From Streptomyces erythrochromogenes (GTDB lineage Bacteria > Actinomycetota > Actinomycetes > Streptomycetales > Streptomycetaceae), in NCBI RefSeq assembly GCF_036170895.1, contig NZ_CP108036.1, positions 2,790,001 to 2,854,000 of the forward strand: DNA of 64,000 bases. Direction: 5' to 3'. The notes beneath the pieces were generated by a model that ran no database searches, was not told the origin of the DNA, and saw only the letters and a program-made list of their open reading frames with translations. Shown in pieces: positions 1-10,649 of this stretch; position 1 is the first letter of the stretch; each line of letters opens with the position of its first letter. Position numbers and translations under genes: made by a program.

Positions 1-158
1 AGGGCCAGCAGGTAGCCGCCGTTGACAGCGGCGATGATCGTCCAGCCGGCGGAGAGCTCCGCGTCGTACACGCCGGGCTCACCCGCGCGTTCGGTGATGG
101 CGGTGTCGCGGTCGAACTCGCTGTCGCCGATGGATGCCTGGGCAGCTGCAAATGACAT
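1..158 (-). CDS. Thioesterase family protein (N-terminal part, cut by window edge)
   Basis: The first 52 codons of a minus-strand gene whose remainder lies before position 1. The start MSFAAAQASIGDSEFDRDT followed by an ELSAGWTI...NGGYLLA stretch matches, from memory of the family, actinobacterial hot-dog-fold acyl-CoA thioesterases, which hydrolyse acyl-CoA thioesters in the cytoplasm. The ATG at 158 is the first good start. The 46 bp to the next gene's stop contain an imperfect inverted repeat at 180-195 that could be an operator. Catalytic residues lie outside the window, so family membership rests on the N-terminus only. Confidence 0.72.
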   Translation of the reverse strand, partial: MSFAAAQASIGDSEFDRDTAITERAGEPGVYDAELSAGWTIIAAVNGGYLLA

Positions 159-179
159 GGAACGACGGTACACCCGCTT

Positions 180-195
180 GCTACTAAGCGGTAGC
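180..195. promoter_or_regulatory. Candidate operator upstream of the thioesterase gene
   Basis: Inverted repeat GCTAC-N6-GTAGC, 22 bp upstream of the ATG at 158, in a locally AT-richer stretch. TetR-type regulators of acyl-CoA genes often use sites of this size. That link is inference; the arms are only 5 bp. Confidence 0.25.
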
Positions 196-204
196 TTTCT
201 ATTG

Positions 205-861
205 TTACGGCTCTTCGGCCACGGAGGAGCGCCTGTTCCAGGCCAGTGGCGCCCGCCAGTGGTAGCGCATGGCGAGGAGCCGCAGGACGAAGGTGGTCAC
301 GATCGCGAGGCCGGTGGTGATGGCGTTGAGGGAGTCCAGGGCGATGGAGACGGCGACCATCGCGGCGCCGACGGTGGCGGGCACGGCGTACATCTCGCGG
401 TCGCGCAGCAGCGAGGGCACCTCGTTGACCAGGACGTCGCGCAGTACGCCGCCGCCGACGGCCGTGGCCAGGCCCAGCGCGGCGGACGCGGTGAGGCCCA
501 GGCCGTACTCGTAGGCCTTGGTCGTGCCGGTCACGCAGAACAGCGCGAGGCCGGCGGCGTCAAAGACGTTGATGGCCCGGTTGATCCGCTGGACCTCGGG
601 GTGCAGGAAGAAGACGAACGCCGCGGCGATCAGCGGGGTGACGAAGAAGCTGAGCTCGCCGAAGGCGGCCGGCGGGACGGCGCCGATGACCAGGTCGCGG
701 AAGAGGCCGCCGCCGAGGGCGGTGACGAGGGCGAGCACGGCGATGCCGAAGACGTCGAAGTTCTTGCGGACGGCGAGCAGGGCGCCCGAGGTGGCGAAGA
801 CGAAGATGCCGGCGAGGTCCAGCGCATGCTGAACCCCTGGCGGGAAGAGATCGTGGAGCAC
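205..861 (-). CDS. TRIC-type cation channel family membrane protein (UPF0126/YadS-like)
   Basis: 218-residue integral membrane protein with two homologous halves. Each half carries the hallmark glycine-rich helix: ALGGGLFRDLVIG near residues 46-58 and AVGGGVLRDVLVNE in the second half. About seven hydrophobic segments are visible. Bacterial TRIC proteins form trimeric monovalent-cation channels; the physiological role in Streptomyces is unclear. I chose the GTG at 861 because the protein then begins VLHDLFPPGVQHALDLAG, as I remember in homologues. Longer readings add a low-complexity Pro/Gly/Arg leader. No strong ribosome binding site is visible. It seems to be a single-gene unit. Confidence 0.85.
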   Translation of the reverse strand: MLHDLFPPGVQHALDLAGIFVFATSGALLAVRKNFDVFGIAVLALVTALGGGLFRDLVIGAVPPAAFGELSFFVTPLIAAAFVFFLHPEVQRINRAINVFDAAGLALFCVTGTTKAYEYGLGLTASAALGLATAVGGGVLRDVLVNEVPSLLRDREMYAVPATVGAAMVAVSIALDSLNAITTGLAIVTTFVLRLLAMRYHWRAPLAWNRRSSVAEEP

Positions 862-1037
862 CGGGCCATTGTCGCCTGTGGCAAGCGCAGCGGAATGCGG
901 GGCTCCGCCGCCGCGGCCGGGTGCGGGTGCCGGTGCGGGCCGGAACCGGGGCGCAGCGCCGCCCCCGGATCCCTCGTCTCGCACGCACGCGGCGCGCCGT
1001 TGCGGGGGCGCTGCCGCCGGACCCCCGCGCCTCAATC

Positions 1038-1066
1038 TCCCCCGGCTACCGCCGGGAGGGGCCCCC
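1038..1066. repeat. Streptomyces-type short intergenic palindromic repeat
   Basis: 29-bp element: the inner hairpin CCCCCGGC-TACC-GCCGGGAGGGG is followed by a second C-run. From memory this is one version of a short G/C-run palindrome that recurs in Streptomyces intergenic regions; a related copy is at 57608-57636. It lies between the TRIC gene start and the end of the transporter operon. Confidence 0.45.
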
Positions 1067-1109
1067 GGGCGGGGCTGATTTTGCCGGGCGGGGCCGGTGG
1101 TGCACGGGT

Positions 1110-1136
1110 GCGGGCGGGCCGCTTGGGCCCGCCCGC
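1110..1136 (-). terminator. Terminator hairpin of the peptide transporter operon
   Basis: Perfect 11-bp stem GCGGGCGGGCC / GGCCCGCCCGC with a 5-nt loop, beginning 8 bp beyond the last stop codon of the operon (1144). There is no U-tract, as is usual for actinobacterial hairpin terminators. Confidence 0.7.
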
Positions 1137-1143
1137 CCCGGGC

Positions 1144-2246
<1,103 letters not shown>

Positions 2247-2250
<4 letters not shown>

Positions 2251-3367
2251 AGCTTCGGCGCAATCTCTTCGGTCCAGATCCGGGTCCGCTCGTCCTGCGA
2301 CATGTGGCAGGCGGACCAGTGGCGGGTGCCGTCCTGCCCGGTGTCGTCCTGCGCCGTGAGCTCGGGGCGCAGGGTGCGGGTGACGTTGCCCTTGGGCACG
2401 TCGGCGTACGGGCAGCGCGGGTTGAAGGCACAGCCGCTCGGGATGTTGATGAGGCTGGGCGGCGAGCCCTTGACCGGGATGAGGCGCTCGGTCTGTTCGC
2501 GGTCGATGCGCGGCATCGAGCCCAGCAGGCCCCAGGTGTAGGGGTGCCGGGGCTCGTAGAAGACCTTCTCGGCGGTGCCCCGCTCGACGCAGCGGCCGCC
2601 GTACATCACGAGGAGTTCGTCGGCCATCTCGGCGACCACGCCGAGGTCGTGCGTGATCATGATGACCGCGGAGCCGAACTCCTTCTGGAGGTCCCGGATC
2701 AGGTCGAGGATCTGGGCCTGGACGGTGACGTCCAGGGCGGTCGTCGGCTCGTCCGCGATGAGCAGTTCGGGGTTGTTGACGAGCGCCATCGCGATCATCG
2801 CGCGCTGGCGCATGCCGCCGGAGAACTCGTGCGGGTAGCTGTCGAACCGCTTGTGCGGCTCGGGGATGCCGACGCGGTCGAGGAGCTCGACGGCCCGCTT
2901 GCGGGCGGCCTTCTTGTCGACCTTGTGGTGGACCCGGTACGCCTCGGAGATCTGCTTGCCGACGGTGAAGTACGGGTGCATCGCGGACAGCGGGTCCTGG
3001 AAGATCATCGCGATCTCCCGGCCGCGCAGCCTGCGCACCTCGTCCTCGTCGGCGGAGAGCAGCTCCTTGCCGTCGAGCCAGATCTCGCCGGAGATCCGGG
3101 CCCGCTGGCGGCCGTACTGGCCCACGCGGTGCAGGCCCATGATGCCCAGCGAGGTGACCGACTTGCCGGAGCCGGACTCGCCCACGATGCCGAGGGTCTT
3201 GCCCTTCTCCAGGGAGAAGGAGAGGCCGTCGACCGACTTGACCAGGCCGTCCTCGGTCGGGAAGTGCACCTTGAGGTCGCGGACCTCGAGGAAGGCGGTG
3301 GGGGGCCGCGACCCGTCGTAGGGCTGGTTGAGCGCTCCGGTCTCTCCGGTCTTGGTCGTCGGGTCGG

Positions 3368-3371
<4 letters not shown>
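2247..3371 (-). CDS. Peptide ABC transporter ATP-binding protein, Dpp/OppD type
   Basis: 374-residue ATPase subunit, partner of the downstream ATPase in a heterodimeric nucleotide-binding pair. Walker A GESGSGKS lies at 64-71. The signature [14 protein letters not shown], Walker [13 protein letters not shown] and the H-loop ITHDLG follow in order. The C-terminus has the oligopeptide-type extension with [12 protein letters not shown]. The ATG at 3371 overlaps the permease stop by 4 bp (ATGA), so the two are coupled. The length and the roughly 25-residue N-terminal extension are usual for actinobacterial members. Confidence 0.92.
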
Positions 3372-4366
<995 letters not shown>

Positions 4367-4389
4367 TGCGCTCGGCCTGGCTGCGGCCC

Positions 4390-4418
4390 GGGGGCGCCCT
4401 CTTCTGGAGGGCGCCCCC
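4390..4418 (-). terminator. Intercistronic hairpin between binding-protein and permease genes
   Basis: Perfect 12-bp stem GGGGGCGCCCTC / GAGGGCGCCCCC with a 5-nt loop, in the 132-bp gap between the binding-protein stop (4499) and the DppB-type start (4366). It is well placed for partial termination or 3'-end protection, which would give more binding protein than membrane subunits. This role is inferred from position and stability. Confidence 0.6.
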
Positions 4419-4498
4419 AAGCCGTAACCGCGGCCATCACCTGCCCTTCGTGCCTAGCGGGTGTGGCACTGGAACACTGGAACTGGACTGATGGACCG

Positions 4499-6280
4499 TT
4501 ACTTCACGACACCGAGGGACGCGTAGTCGTAGCGACCGTTGTAGGCGTCGGTGGTGTAGGCGTTCGTCAGCCGGGTGCTGCGCCAGGTGATCGTCTTGTC
4601 GTAGACGAAGGGCAGGTAGACCGCGGCCTCGGAGACCTTCTGGTTCATCTGCTTGTAGATGTCGCCGGCCTTGGCCGGGTCGGTCTCCGCGATGGCCTGG
4701 TCGAACAGGGTGTTGATCGCCGGGTCGTTCAGCTCGGAGAAGTTGTTGTTGCCGCTCTGCAGGATGAAGCGGCCGTCGACCAGCGGCTGCGAGAAGCCCT
4801 GTCCGGTCGGGAAGTCGGCGCCCCAGCCCATGATGATGATGCCGTAGCCCTTCTCCTTGACGACCTTCGGCGAACCGATGATGCCGGAGGTCTGGGCGCC
4901 GTCGAACTGGTCGACGTCGGCCTCGATGCCGACCTGCTTCAGGGCGTTCTGGAGCGAGACGGCCGTGGCGACCTCGACCGGCTTGTTGTTGCGGACGGCG
5001 ATGGTGGTCTTGAAGCCGCTCTCCTTGCCACAGGCCTTGAGGGCCTCCTTGGCCTTCTCGAGGTTCGGCTTGCCGTCGTTCTTCAGGACCTCGTACGGGT
5101 CGTACTTGGCGTCCGAGCCCTTGATGCCCAGCGGGAGCATGTTGGGGGCGATGTCGCCACCGGCCTGCGGGCCGCCGCGGGCGGTCTGCAGGGACTTCTT
5201 GTCGGCCGCGTGGATGACGGCCTTGCGGCACTCGATGTTGTCGAACGGCGCGACGGTCTGCGGCATGACCGCGTACCGGATGAAGCCGGTCTGGCCGTTG
5301 TCGAGGTTGCCCTTGTGGTCCTTCAGCGCCGTGGCGCGGGCCGCCTGGCCGATGCCGGTGGCGTTGATGTCGAGGTCGAACTCGCCGTTCATCAGGCGCT
5401 TGTCCATGTCGTCCGCGTTCGCCATGAACGTGACCGAGATGGAGTCCGGGAGCGCCTTGCGGATGGTGTCCGACTCGGGCTTGTAGTTCTCGTTGCGCGA
5501 GAGCTTCATGCTCTTGTTCGGCTCGTACGAGTCGATCTTGTACGGGCCGTTCGAGAAGGGCTTGAGGCCGTACTTGGCGGCCGTGTCCTTGTCCTGCTTG
5601 ACCGGGCTCGCCGCGGGCATCGCCAGCATCTGCTCGAAGTCGCCGTTGGGCGTCGGGAGCTTGAAGATGATGGTCTTCGCGTCCGGGGTCTCGATCGCCT
5701 TCAGGCCGAGCTTGTCCGGAGCGGTGTCCTTGTACGGGCCGGGGTACTCGGCCTTCGGGTCGAGGACCTGCTGGAGGTAGACCGGACCGCCGGAGATGAC
5801 GTCCTGCGCCCAGGTGCGCTCGATGCCGTACTTGATGTCCTGGGCGGTGACGGGCGAGCCGTCCTCCCAGGTCACGTTGTCCTTGAGGGTGTACTTGTAG
5901 GTCTTGCCGCCGTCGCTGATCTCGGCCTTGGCGGTGGCGAGGTCCGGGACGAGCTCGGTGCTCTCCTTGCCGGGGCCGGGCTTGAAGCTGATCAGCTGGC
6001 GCGTGTAGTAGCGGGAGAAGTCCCACATGAAGCCGTAGTAGCCGCGCTGCGGGTCCCACGAGTCGGCGTCCTGGGTGCCGACGAACTTCAGCTCGCCGCC
6101 CTTCTTGTCCGACGCGTTGGCGACCTTCTCGATGCCCGCGTTGAAGCCGCTGCCGGAGCCGGCGGCCTTGTCGTCCTTCTTGTCGGCCCCGCCGCCACAG
6201 GCGGTCGCGGTGAGCATGGCCGCGAGCACGACGGCCGTGCCGGCGGCAAGTCTGCGCTTCGACGTGCGATGGGTAGTCAC
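4499..6280 (-). CDS. Peptide ABC transporter substrate-binding lipoprotein (family 5)
   Basis: 593-residue extracytoplasmic binding protein. A basic N-terminus (TTHRTSKRR) and hydrophobic stretch lead to LTATACGGG, making Cys28 the probable lipidation site. The mature protein has the family-5 solute-binding layout (GGELKFVGTQDADSWDP ... LVPDLATA ... DGKTYKYTLKDN). It should deliver oligopeptides to the permeases of the same operon; the ligand cannot be read from the sequence. The GTG at 6280 is preceded by AACGGAGGG at good spacing, so longer in-frame readings are rejected. A strong hairpin follows the stop, consistent with high expression relative to downstream genes. Confidence 0.92.
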   Translation of the reverse strand: MTTHRTSKRRLAAGTAVVLAAMLTATACGGGADKKDDKAAGSGSGFNAGIEKVANASDKKGGELKFVGTQDADSWDPQRGYYGFMWDFSRYYTRQLISFKPGPGKESTELVPDLATAKAEISDGGKTYKYTLKDNVTWEDGSPVTAQDIKYGIERTWAQDVISGGPVYLQQVLDPKAEYPGPYKDTAPDKLGLKAIETPDAKTIIFKLPTPNGDFEQMLAMPAASPVKQDKDTAAKYGLKPFSNGPYKIDSYEPNKSMKLSRNENYKPESDTIRKALPDSISVTFMANADDMDKRLMNGEFDLDINATGIGQAARATALKDHKGNLDNGQTGFIRYAVMPQTVAPFDNIECRKAVIHAADKKSLQTARGGPQAGGDIAPNMLPLGIKGSDAKYDPYEVLKNDGKPNLEKAKEALKACGKESGFKTTIAVRNNKPVEVATAVSLQNALKQVGIEADVDQFDGAQTSGIIGSPKVVKEKGYGIIIMGWGADFPTGQGFSQPLVDGRFILQSGNNNFSELNDPAINTLFDQAIAETDPAKAGDIYKQMNQKVSEAAVYLPFVYDKTITWRSTRLTNAYTTDAYNGRYDYASLGVVK

Positions 6281-6354
6281 GATGCTCGCAACCCTCCGTT
6301 GTAGTTCCGGTGTACGTACGGCACGAGGCCGGTTCCTGGTTTGCCCTGCGGTGG

Positions 6355-7350
6355 CTAGCGGGAGCCCTTCGGGTCGAGGGCGTCGCGGACGCCGTCGCCG
6401 AAGAGGTTGAAGGCCAGCACGGTGATGAAGATCGCTACGCCGGGGAAGATCATGAAGAGCGGATCGTCCTCGTAGGTCCGCACGGCCGTGGCGAGGGTTT
6501 CCCCCCAGGACGGCGTGGGCGGCTTGACGCCGACTCCGAGGAAGCTCAGCGCCGCCTCGGTCAGCACGTTGGTGGGGATCATCAGCGTCGCGTAGACCGT
6601 GATGGGCGCCACCAGGTTCGGGAGCAGTTCGCGGAAGAGGATGTAGAAGCGGCCCGCGCCGAGGCTGCGTGCCGCCTCGACGTACTCGCGCTCGCGCAGC
6701 GAGAGGGTCTGGCCCCGGACGATGCGGCCGATGTACGGCCAGCCGAAGAAGCCGATCACCAGCACCAGGACCGCGATGCGCAGGCCCGAACCCTCGAAGC
6801 CCCAGAGCTTGTTGGGGATGACCGAGATCAGCGCGATGATGAAGAGCAGCTGCGGGAAGGCCAGCAGCAGGTCCATGACCCGGCTGATGGCGGCGTCGAC
6901 CCAGCCGCCGAAGTAGCCGGCGACGATGCCGAAGAAGGTGCCCAGCGAGACCGCCACGAAGGCGGACAGGAAGGCCACCAGCAGCGAGATCCGGGCGCCG
7001 TAGACGATGCGGCTGAAGACGTCGCGTCCGTTGACCGGCTCGACGCCGAGCAGGAAGTCGCCGCTCATGCCGCCCCAGTCGCCGAGCGGGAGGCCCAGCA
7101 GCGGGTCGAGCAGGTCCTCGTGCAGCTCCTCCGGCGGGTGTCCGAAGGCCTTGACGATCAGCGGCGCGAAGATCGCGACGAGGATCAGCAGGAGCACGAT
7201 GACACCGCCGGCCAGCGCGACCTTGTCTCGCTTGAGGCGCAGCCAGGCGATCTGCCACGGCGAGCGCCCCTCGATCGCCTTCTGCGGAACGTCGGGGGCG
7301 GCCACGGCCGCGGGCTCGGCCGCGCTGGTGTCGTGCAGTGGTGCCGTCAT
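6355..7350 (-). CDS. Peptide ABC transporter permease, DppC type
   Basis: 331-residue inner-membrane permease and first gene of the operon. It has a cytoplasmic N-terminus with the OppC-type leader SPWQIAWLRLKRDK (about 30-43), one helix, a large extracytoplasmic loop, then a five-helix permease domain. The ATPase-contact motif is REYVEAARSLGAGR. The ATG at 7350 has an AGAGGGG-like ribosome binding site 13-19 bp upstream. The gene order permease C, binding protein, permease B, ATPase D, ATPase F differs from the enterobacterial A-B-C-D-F order. Confidence 0.9.
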   Translation of the reverse strand: MTAPLHDTSAAEPAAVAAPDVPQKAIEGRSPWQIAWLRLKRDKVALAGGVIVLLLILVAIFAPLIVKAFGHPPEELHEDLLDPLLGLPLGDWGGMSGDFLLGVEPVNGRDVFSRIVYGARISLLVAFLSAFVAVSLGTFFGIVAGYFGGWVDAAISRVMDLLLAFPQLLFIIALISVIPNKLWGFEGSGLRIAVLVLVIGFFGWPYIGRIVRGQTLSLREREYVEAARSLGAGRFYILFRELLPNLVAPITVYATLMIPTNVLTEAALSFLGVGVKPPTPSWGETLATAVRTYEDDPLFMIFPGVAIFITVLAFNLFGDGVRDALDPKGSR

Positions 7351-7823
7351 CGTGGTGGGGACCCCTCTCGGCCGACGGTGGCCGGCCCATGCCCGCCGCT
7401 GTGGCGGCTTGGTTCAATCGGCGTCGCTGGTGGTGCGATTGGCGAGAAATGTGCCGGAAGTGCACGTGAAGAGCTGGTGTTTGTGAGATGGACCGGCCTT
7501 CGGTGGGGGGAGTCTTCAACGCCCTCTCAATCACCCGCCAGACCCCCCGGGGATGTGATGCGCAACCGTGATCTGCGCCTACACCTTCCGTTATCCGAAC
7601 CGCCAGACCTGTTGAGCGGTGAAACACCGCACGTTCGGCGCGGAACGGACATCCGACCCAACTGCCCTTTCCGGCATGGATCTTGGGCCTATTCAGCGGA
7701 TATGCCGAAGGCCGCACCGGTGGGACCGGTGCGGCCTTCGAGACGGATGTCCCAATATGCGGATGTCGTGCAGGATGGCGCGCCGGAGGTCGCCGCAGGC
7801 TGCGGGACCCCCTGCCGGCCGGA
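7351..7823. other. Intergenic region holding the transporter operon promoter
   Basis: 473 bp without a supportable gene. It must contain the promoter of the transporter operon reading leftward, but I could not settle a -35/-10 pair. The only strong structure is the hairpin at 7706-7740. The frames that stay open here look like composition artefacts. Confidence 0.5.
7706..7740 (-). terminator. Terminator hairpin after the first SseB-like gene
   Basis: Perfect 16-bp stem CGAAGGCCGCACCGGT / ACCGGTGCGGCCTTCG with a 3-nt loop, about 84 bp beyond the stop at 7824. It could stop readthrough from the SseB-like genes into the transporter operon. There is no U-tract. Confidence 0.65.
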
Positions 7824-8624
7824 TCAGTACGCCGGCGCCTGGCCCTCGCGGTCGTAGAAGGGGCGCGTCTGCGCCCGCAGCCACATCGCCACGGGATCGT
7901 GCTCGTCCGCCAGCGCGACGGTGCACACCGGGACGCCCTCGGGGACCGCCCCGACCGACTGGCGCATCATCTCCCGTACGGACTCCAGCGCGGGCGCGGA
8001 GGCGTCGTACAGGTCGAGCCCGACCGCGAGGTACGGCGACCCGAGCGCCGGCTGCACCCAGGCGCGGCGCAGCGACCGCACGGCCGGCGTGCGGTGCGCG
8101 TGCTGGGTCAGCAGCCCGTAGAACTGCGGGAGCTCGATGCTGGGCTCGGAAAGCCGCAGCGGGCCCGCCGGCATCCGGTCCAGGCCGGTCGCGATGCGGC
8201 GCAGGTCCGCCCACGGGACGCCGAGGCCGCCGCCCTGGGCGTGCGGGTTGAGCCACAGGCCCCAGCGGTCCGGGTAGAGGGCGCGGGCGATGTCCCGCCC
8301 GGTGACGACCTCGTAGCCGCGGTTCCAGCCGCTCGCGGCCAGCTCCTGGGGGGAGGTGACGCAGGGCGCGTAGCCGAGCCCCTCGACCTCCATCCCGCCG
8401 TACTGGGCGTCCGGGGACCCCGGCTGCCCCTGCCACAGCAACATCCACAGCCGGCCCTCGGACAGGGCGTGCAGCAGTGACTCGTAGCTCTCGTAGCGCC
8501 CGGGGGTCACCTGGCGCATCATGTGCTCGACCTGCCCGGCCGCGGCCGTGCCTGACGCACTCACCCGGTACCCCTCTTCGTCCGCCCGTCGCTCCACGCG
8601 TGCCTTACCCGGGCCAGCGCTCAT
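7824..8624 (-). CDS. SseB family protein (enhanced serine sensitivity protein, C-terminal domain)
   Basis: 266-residue soluble protein with two similar halves. Each half starts from an LL/LW-type strand segment and ends in the SseB-C-like pattern; here the end is DEHDPVAMWLRAQTRPFYDREGQAPAY. No enzyme motif is visible. SseB was named from E. coli, where extra copies change serine sensitivity; the biochemical role is unknown. It lies 36 bp downstream of another SseB-like gene, and the pair sits beside glycine/serine genes, which fits the name. I kept the ATG at 8624, though the first 35 or so residues look poorly conserved and a shorter start is possible. Confidence 0.8.
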   Translation of the reverse strand: MSAGPGKARVERRADEEGYRVSASGTAAAGQVEHMMRQVTPGRYESYESLLHALSEGRLWMLLWQGQPGSPDAQYGGMEVEGLGYAPCVTSPQELAASGWNRGYEVVTGRDIARALYPDRWGLWLNPHAQGGGLGVPWADLRRIATGLDRMPAGPLRLSEPSIELPQFYGLLTQHAHRTPAVRSLRRAWVQPALGSPYLAVGLDLYDASAPALESVREMMRQSVGAVPEGVPVCTVALADEHDPVAMWLRAQTRPFYDREGQAPAY

Positions 8625-8660
8625 GCGTGCGGCCAGGAGATGTAACCAGCTTAAGCGGCC

Positions 8661-9395
8661 CTACGCGAGGTAGAAGGGGCGTACGCGCTCACGAATCCAG
8701 TCCGTGACCGGGTCCTGGGCCGCGTCCAGGAGGATCAACTGCACCGGCCACGGCGCCGGGACACGGGTCAGGGCCCGTCCGAGCGCCTCCATCGGAGCCT
8801 CCCTCATCTGCGGCTCCCATCCCACCAGGCGGACACCGATGAACAGTTCCGGGGCCCCTCCCTCGACGCTGGCGAGGCAGCGGTGCGCCGCGGCGACGAC
8901 GCCCGTGGCGCGGAACTCCTCGGCGGCGGCGGCCAGGAAGTCCACCGGGTCCTCCTGCCAGTCGGGCTCGAAGAGCCGTACGCGGCCGCCGGTGGCGTGT
9001 CCGTCGAGCGGGCTGCGCCCGGTGCGGCAGAGCTCCGCGACGGCGGGCGGGGGCAGCGGTACGCCGACGGCGCCCTCCGGATTGACCGCGATGCCGAGCT
9101 GCGGGGGAAGCCCCCGGGCGAACTCGACCGCCGGAGCCACCGCGAAGTCCATGCCGGGGCCGACGCAGGCGAGGAACTGGGCCTCGGAGCTGTAGACGGG
9201 CACGTACGCCGCCCCGCCGATGTCCATGGTCGGCAGGTCCAGGCCGGCCGTGCCGGGGCCGCCGCCGCCCGGCAGGGGCACCCACACCTGGCTGCGCCCG
9301 AGCACCTCCAGGATCCGGCCTCCGGCGTCCGGCTGCCCGAGCGCCGCCCCGAGCACCTGCTCCAGCTCATTCCCCGGCCAGCCGCTGCCCTGCAT
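8661..9395 (-). CDS. SseB family protein
   Basis: 244-residue soluble protein paralogous to the downstream neighbour. An N-terminal SseB domain (LGRSQVWVPLPGGGGPG ... YVPVYSSEAQFLACVG ... GIAVNPEGAVGVPLP) is followed by a C-terminal half ending QDPVTDWIRERVRPFYLA. That ending resembles the neighbour's (DPVAMWLRAQTRPFYDR), indicating tandem duplication. No transmembrane or secretion signal is seen. A purine-rich AGGGGCAG precedes the ATG at 9395. Function is unknown beyond the family name. Confidence 0.82.
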   Translation of the reverse strand: MQGSGWPGNELEQVLGAALGQPDAGGRILEVLGRSQVWVPLPGGGGPGTAGLDLPTMDIGGAAYVPVYSSEAQFLACVGPGMDFAVAPAVEFARGLPPQLGIAVNPEGAVGVPLPPPAVAELCRTGRSPLDGHATGGRVRLFEPDWQEDPVDFLAAAAEEFRATGVVAAAHRCLASVEGGAPELFIGVRLVGWEPQMREAPMEALGRALTRVPAPWPVQLILLDAAQDPVTDWIRERVRPFYLA

Positions 9396-9509
9396 CTGCC
9401 CCTGCCCCTGTCTGGTCCCGCGCGCGTGGTTCCGCGCGTGTCGCCCCGCAGGGTACCGGCCGCCGGGCGGGCGCCGCCGCCGGGGATCCGGGTGCGGCCG
9501 GTCCGGCGC

Positions 9510-10187
9510 TCAGCCGTGGAAGCCGATCCCCGTCACGGCGGCGGCCGAACGGCGGTCCAGGAGGGTCGCCGAGGCGCAGCCGGCCGGCGGACGGCCCGCC
9601 TCGGCGTCGCGCAGCAGGCGGCCCACGGCGCCGCGGTGGCGGGCGAAGGCGTAGGCGGACACCCCGCGACCCCGGGCGGCCTGGCCGGAGAGGGCCTCCT
9701 CGGGGCTGCTGTCCAGGAGGAGAAGGTGCAGATCCCGGCCCCGGCGGCGCGCGGCCGCGGCGAGCAGGCCGCGCACCCAGCTCTGGGTGCCGCAGTCGTG
9801 GACGACCACGGAGGCGCCGGAGCGCAGGATCCGGTACAGCCCCCAGTAGTGCGCGGCGCGCACCAGCGGGCGGTACACCGCGTACGGCAGGCGGGCCGGC
9901 ATCCGGCGCTCCCAGCGCTCGCGGGTGTCCTGGGAGTCGACGGCCCCGCCCTCGGGCGCGGCCCGCTTGATCAGCGTGGTCTTGCCGCCGCCGGGCAGGC
10001 CGGAGACGACGACGATGTCGCCCTCGGCGAAGCCGAGCCGCCGGGGTCCGCGCAGCGCGGGGCCGCGCAGGTCGCGTACGAGGCCGAGGCCGCCGTCCGC
10101 CGCCCTCCTGCGCTCGCGCGGGCCGCGCCGCTGCACCGGCACCGCGTCCACGGTTCCCGTCGTCGTCACCACTCCGAATCTCCGCAC
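9510..10187 (-). CDS. P-loop AAA-type kinase-like ATPase
   Basis: 225-residue cytoplasmic protein with a clear Walker A, VVVSGLPGGGKTTLIKRA, about residues 57-74. A later VVVHDCGTQSWVR segment and LLLLDSSPEEALSG resemble the Asp-containing strand and LID region of small-molecule or zeta-type kinases. The substrate is not identifiable. GTG at 10187 is preceded by GGGGGAGG at 8 nt, which fixes the start. It is divergent from the riboswitch-gcvT unit. No antitoxin-like partner is adjacent, so a toxin role is not supported. Confidence 0.75.
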   Translation of the reverse strand: MRRFGVVTTTGTVDAVPVQRRGPRERRRAADGGLGLVRDLRGPALRGPRRLGFAEGDIVVVSGLPGGGKTTLIKRAAPEGGAVDSQDTRERWERRMPARLPYAVYRPLVRAAHYWGLYRILRSGASVVVHDCGTQSWVRGLLAAAARRRGRDLHLLLLDSSPEEALSGQAARGRGVSAYAFARHRGAVGRLLRDAEAGRPPAGCASATLLDRRSAAAVTGIGFHG

Positions 10188-10381
10188 AGTGTTCGCCTCC
10201 CCCGAATCGGGTCACCGGGACCCTTGCCCACTGAGTGTAAAGAGACGGTAATCGGCATGTCCGGTTCCGTTCTGCCCGCTCGGATGGGCGTACGAACTTT
10301 CGGACCCCGACCCCCGATCTCGGGCATGGCGTGCAATGATGTGCGCCATCTGGACCAACTGCATACCGGCCGCTTGAATCC

Positions 10382-10603
10382 GCGCGGGAGAGTCCCGGCA
10401 CGCCGCAAGGCCGTGCGCGGGCGCCGAAGGAGCAAGAACCTCCCTTGAATCTCTCAGGCCCCGTACCGCGTGGATGAGGCAGATCTGAAAAGCGAGCTGC
10501 GCGGCAGCTCCACCCAAGGTGCAAGTCGGTGAGACCGGCGATCGGACGATCGGCGGAACTCTCGGCGAACCTCTCAGGTTCCGATGACAGATGGGGAGGA
10601 ACG
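10382..10603 (+). promoter_or_regulatory. Tandem glycine riboswitch (gcvT element)
   Basis: The leader of gcvT carries two aptamer-like blocks. The first has CGGGAGAG (about 10384), GCGCCGAAGGAGCAAG (about 10421) and AATCTCTCAGGCCCC (about 10448), which are classic gcvT-element landmarks. The second (about 10516-10600) has AACCTCTCAGGTTCCGATGA followed by CAGATGGGGAGG. Glycine binding turns on glycine-cleavage genes in known cases. A small hairpin GAGGA-ACG-TCCTC (10596-10608) sits between aptamer 2 and the gcvT start and may belong to the expression platform. Confidence 0.9.
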
Positions 10604-10649
10604 TCCTCGTCATGTCATGTCGATGCCCTGGGACCCGGGAGCCACACCC

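Noticed and set aside
6281..7717. N-terminal extension of the peptide-binding protein (in-frame up to 7717)
   Set aside because: The extension runs antisense-frame through the DppC-type gene. A perfect signal peptide and ribosome binding site start at 6280.
9510..10187. Zeta-toxin reading of the P-loop gene
   Set aside because: The Walker A fits, but there is no antitoxin neighbour and the rest does not show a zeta-specific signature; it is left as a generic kinase-like ATPase.
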